Below are positions 59,413 to 60,975 of a stretch of 60,975 bases of DNA, in pieces (position 1 is the first letter of the stretch; every line of letters begins with the position of its first letter). The notes under the pieces are model-generated. The model was not told the DNA's origin. It saw only the letters and a list, made by a program, of their open reading frames with translations, and did no database searches. The translations under genes were made by a program, and so were the position numbers. The DNA comes from Bacillota bacterium (GTDB taxonomy: Bacteria; Bacillota; Clostridia; Acetivibrionales; DTU013). The stretch is taken from positions 1 through 60,975 of the forward strand of contig JAEXNT010000009.1 of NCBI GenBank assembly GCA_023439545.1. The letters run 5' to 3'.

Positions 59413-60753
59413 TTAATACGCATATATATATACTTTCTCTTTCCCGCTTTGAATATCTAAAAATTCTTTCGGCTCTATTTCCATAAAATAGGCCTTATCC
59501 TCACTCACGCTTATCACGGCACAGCGGCCGCCGGGAAACTCCACTGCCGTACCGCAGCCATATGAGGATCTATTTGATATCAGGCTGGCGGAATAGCTTT
59601 CACACTTGACTGCGCAGAGCTTTGTCCCTTCCGGAAAGACTTCCTTCATTTCGGGGTATTCCTTGTAAACATCGTACAAATCAAGTTTACGTCCGCTTCT
59701 GGCGTCGACGAAACTACCATTGCTTACTTTAACCGCTTTTTGTTTGAATTTTTTATCAATATCCAAAGCAAAAGTTTTTATAAACTGATAGTTACGGCTA
59801 TAGTGAATCTGACCACGCAGCAAATCCACAGCCTGTTTCGTAATGCCCGGATAAAAACGCGTGAATATTTCAGAACTGTGTTCTTTCGAGGAAAAGAATT
59901 TTTCAGCGTTTTTTTCAGGAGCTGTGGCCAACATTCTGATCTTGAGCTCCTGATACTTGCCCGGGTCTTTTTCCAATTCCTTCATGAGTGAATTGAGCCT
60001 TTCACTTTTGTAACCGTCCACACTCCGGTTTTCCTGAAAGTCCTCAATCAGACCGACCATTTCATCTTCATCCTGAAGGTAGAACGCAGCGGGTCTCAGA
60101 TAAGGCCAGGCAATAATGCATTCTTGAACTATATTCCTGTTGACGGGATACACCGCATTTATGTAACCGTCTTTCAGAAACAACTCATCAGCCTCATTTA
60201 TTTCCGGTACAGCCTTGATCGGGATTGAATAGTCAAGCTCCATACCGGCTTTATCAGCTATGTAGTCAAGCGGCAGCGGTATGCTGAGTTTTCCCAGAAA
60301 GGCGCCTTTCAAGCGCAAAAGTATATTACCGCTCTCATAACCTACGTCCAGACTAAGCTTTATCGGAAGGTTGAGTCCGTATGCCTTTCCCTGCAAATAG
60401 ACCGCGCTTTCATCAAGGGCGATCCTGTAAGCATTTATATAGACTTTTTCATTCAGATGCATATAGGGCATTTTGTCTTTCATCAAAAAGTAAATGTCCG
60501 CCTTGTCGATACGCATTGTACGCGTGCTGTTACCGTCATCGAAACTGTTGCGTTCGGAAAAGCTCATCGGATTCTGGGCGATTATCTCCTGGGGATCGTC
60601 ATATCGAAAGTCTGCAACATTAAGATATAACACTAAAAGTCCGGCCAGAATGACCGGAACTAATAATATTACCAGAATGGCAATGACGGCTTTTTTTCCG
60701 GCGGATTTCTTCTTGTGAACAGTAGTATTGATGATTTCATCGGTCTTATACAT
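59413..60753 (-). CDS. Membrane-anchored protein of unknown function
   Basis: About 446 aa. A short cytosolic basic stretch, one membrane helix (AVIAILVILLVPVILAGLLVLYLNV, about residues 22-46) and a long extracytoplasmic region. No catalytic motif was recognised. Asp/Glu- and Tyr-rich, with a C-terminal CAVKCESYSASLISN...SYGCGTAVEF segment holding three Cys. ATG at 60753 has GGAGG upstream; the frame is open to 60813. Convergent with cotJC. Confidence 0.6.
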   Translation of the reverse strand: MYKTDEIINTTVHKKKSAGKKAVIAILVILLVPVILAGLLVLYLNVADFRYDDPQEIIAQNPMSFSERNSFDDGNSTRTMRIDKADIYFLMKDKMPYMHLNEKVYINAYRIALDESAVYLQGKAYGLNLPIKLSLDVGYESGNILLRLKGAFLGKLSIPLPLDYIADKAGMELDYSIPIKAVPEINEADELFLKDGYINAVYPVNRNIVQECIIAWPYLRPAAFYLQDEDEMVGLIEDFQENRSVDGYKSERLNSLMKELEKDPGKYQELKIRMLATAPEKNAEKFFSSKEHSSEIFTRFYPGITKQAVDLLRGQIHYSRNYQFIKTFALDIDKKFKQKAVKVSNGSFVDARSGRKLDLYDVYKEYPEMKEVFPEGTKLCAVKCESYSASLISNRSSYGCGTAVEFPGGRCAVISVSEDKAYFMEIEPKEFLDIQSGKEKVYIYAY

Positions 60754-60893
60754 AAGCGGCCTCCGGAATCCTTTTGTTTGTTCAAGTATATACTTTATCA
60801 GACGTCTCTTCAATATTTTTTCGCTATTTTATGTCACATTACGTCAACAAGCTCATTTGAAAATTTAAATTCCACCCCTGCAGGTTAGTGATG

Positions 60894-60940
60894 TGGAAGT
60901 TACTTTTTCAAAACCAATGATGGAAGTTAGTTTTTCAAAA
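60894..60940. repeat. Two 20-bp direct repeats at the right edge
   Basis: TGGAAGTTACTTTTTCAAAA (60894-60913) and TGGAAGTTAGTTTTTCAAAA (60921-60940) differ at one base, period 27. Repeated short terminal sequences of this kind are typical of IS21-family ends; the element itself would lie beyond the window. The rest of 60814-60975 shows no gene. Confidence 0.55.
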
Positions 60941-60975
60941 GATTATGATGTAAAAGGTGGTGCCTCTTTAGGGGG

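Overview
The window looks like chromosomal DNA of an anaerobic, endospore-forming clostridium. The evidence is a complete set of sporulation and germination genes (dpaA/dpaB, spoIIM, ytfJ/gerW, a gerA-type operon, cotJABC), an AT-leaning base composition with GGAGG-type ribosome binding sites, a secreted family 11 xylanase, and a transcarboxylase operon of the kind I recall from cellulolytic clostridia. I cannot name the species. Most genes lie on the minus strand.

Layout. (1) 1-4.3 kb: a four-gene operon (carboxyltransferase, small OadG-like protein, biotin carrier, PycB/OadA-like subunit) resembling a methylmalonyl-CoA:pyruvate transcarboxylase. It is preceded by a yybP-ykoY (Mn2+) riboswitch with its own promoter, and by a second promoter located after the riboswitch terminator. 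(2) 4.3-15.7 kb: housekeeping and sporulation genes (mnmM, rluB, ytfJ, ytfI, scpB, scpA, trpS, an M50 protease, a D,D-carboxypeptidase, xerD, spoIIM, nudF, rnhA, proC). (3) 15.8-20.1 kb: tRNA-Trp, then plus-strand genes for a GH11 xylanase and an FGE-fold lipoprotein, and two minus-strand envelope proteins. (4) 19.9-25.7 kb: a gerAA-AB-AC operon ending in an unlisted 58-codon two-helix membrane protein, a small plus-strand membrane protein, and two DUF2087 proteins.

(5) 25.8-45.8 kb: the most interesting part, about 20 kb of co-directional catabolic genes. An IclR regulator with a perfect palindromic operator and a strong promoter heads the run. It is followed by a FrdA/NadB-like flavoprotein, FdrA (apparently using an ACG start), a 51-aa module overlapping fdrA by 4 nt, DUF1116, an acetate-kinase homologue with altered catalytic residues, a binding-protein sugar transporter, an IlvD/Edd dehydratase, DUF2877, KDPG aldolase, KDG kinase, a truncated FadR-type regulator, LarA, EtfB, a ferredoxin-fused EtfA and an LctD-type 2-hydroxyacid dehydrogenase. 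In E. coli FdrA/YlbE(DUF1116)/YlbF(DUF2877) belong to allantoin catabolism (oxamate transcarbamoylase) beside a carbamate kinase. Here the kinase is acetate-kinase-like and the neighbours handle sugar acids. I infer a new pathway in which the FdrA complex makes an acyl- or carbamoyl-phosphate from a sugar-acid-derived intermediate and the kinase harvests ATP, while 2-hydroxyacid products feed a confurcating dehydrogenase.

(6) 45.9-49.5 kb: a decayed island between a tRNA-Pro gene and a partial copy of it, holding a truncated IS256-type transposase, a P-loop kinase-like protein, a methyltransferase and an unknown CGCGF-motif protein. (7) 49.5-60.8 kb: a small membrane protein, cysteine desulfurase-like enzyme, ECF S component, dipicolinate synthase, M16 peptidase, pnp, rpsO, cotJABC (CotJC has a VSP-repeat tail) and an unknown membrane-anchored protein. 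The right edge carries short direct repeats that may belong to an insertion sequence.

Start sites were adjusted from ribosome-binding-site spacing and are stated per gene. All family assignments are from reading the translations; no database search was run.
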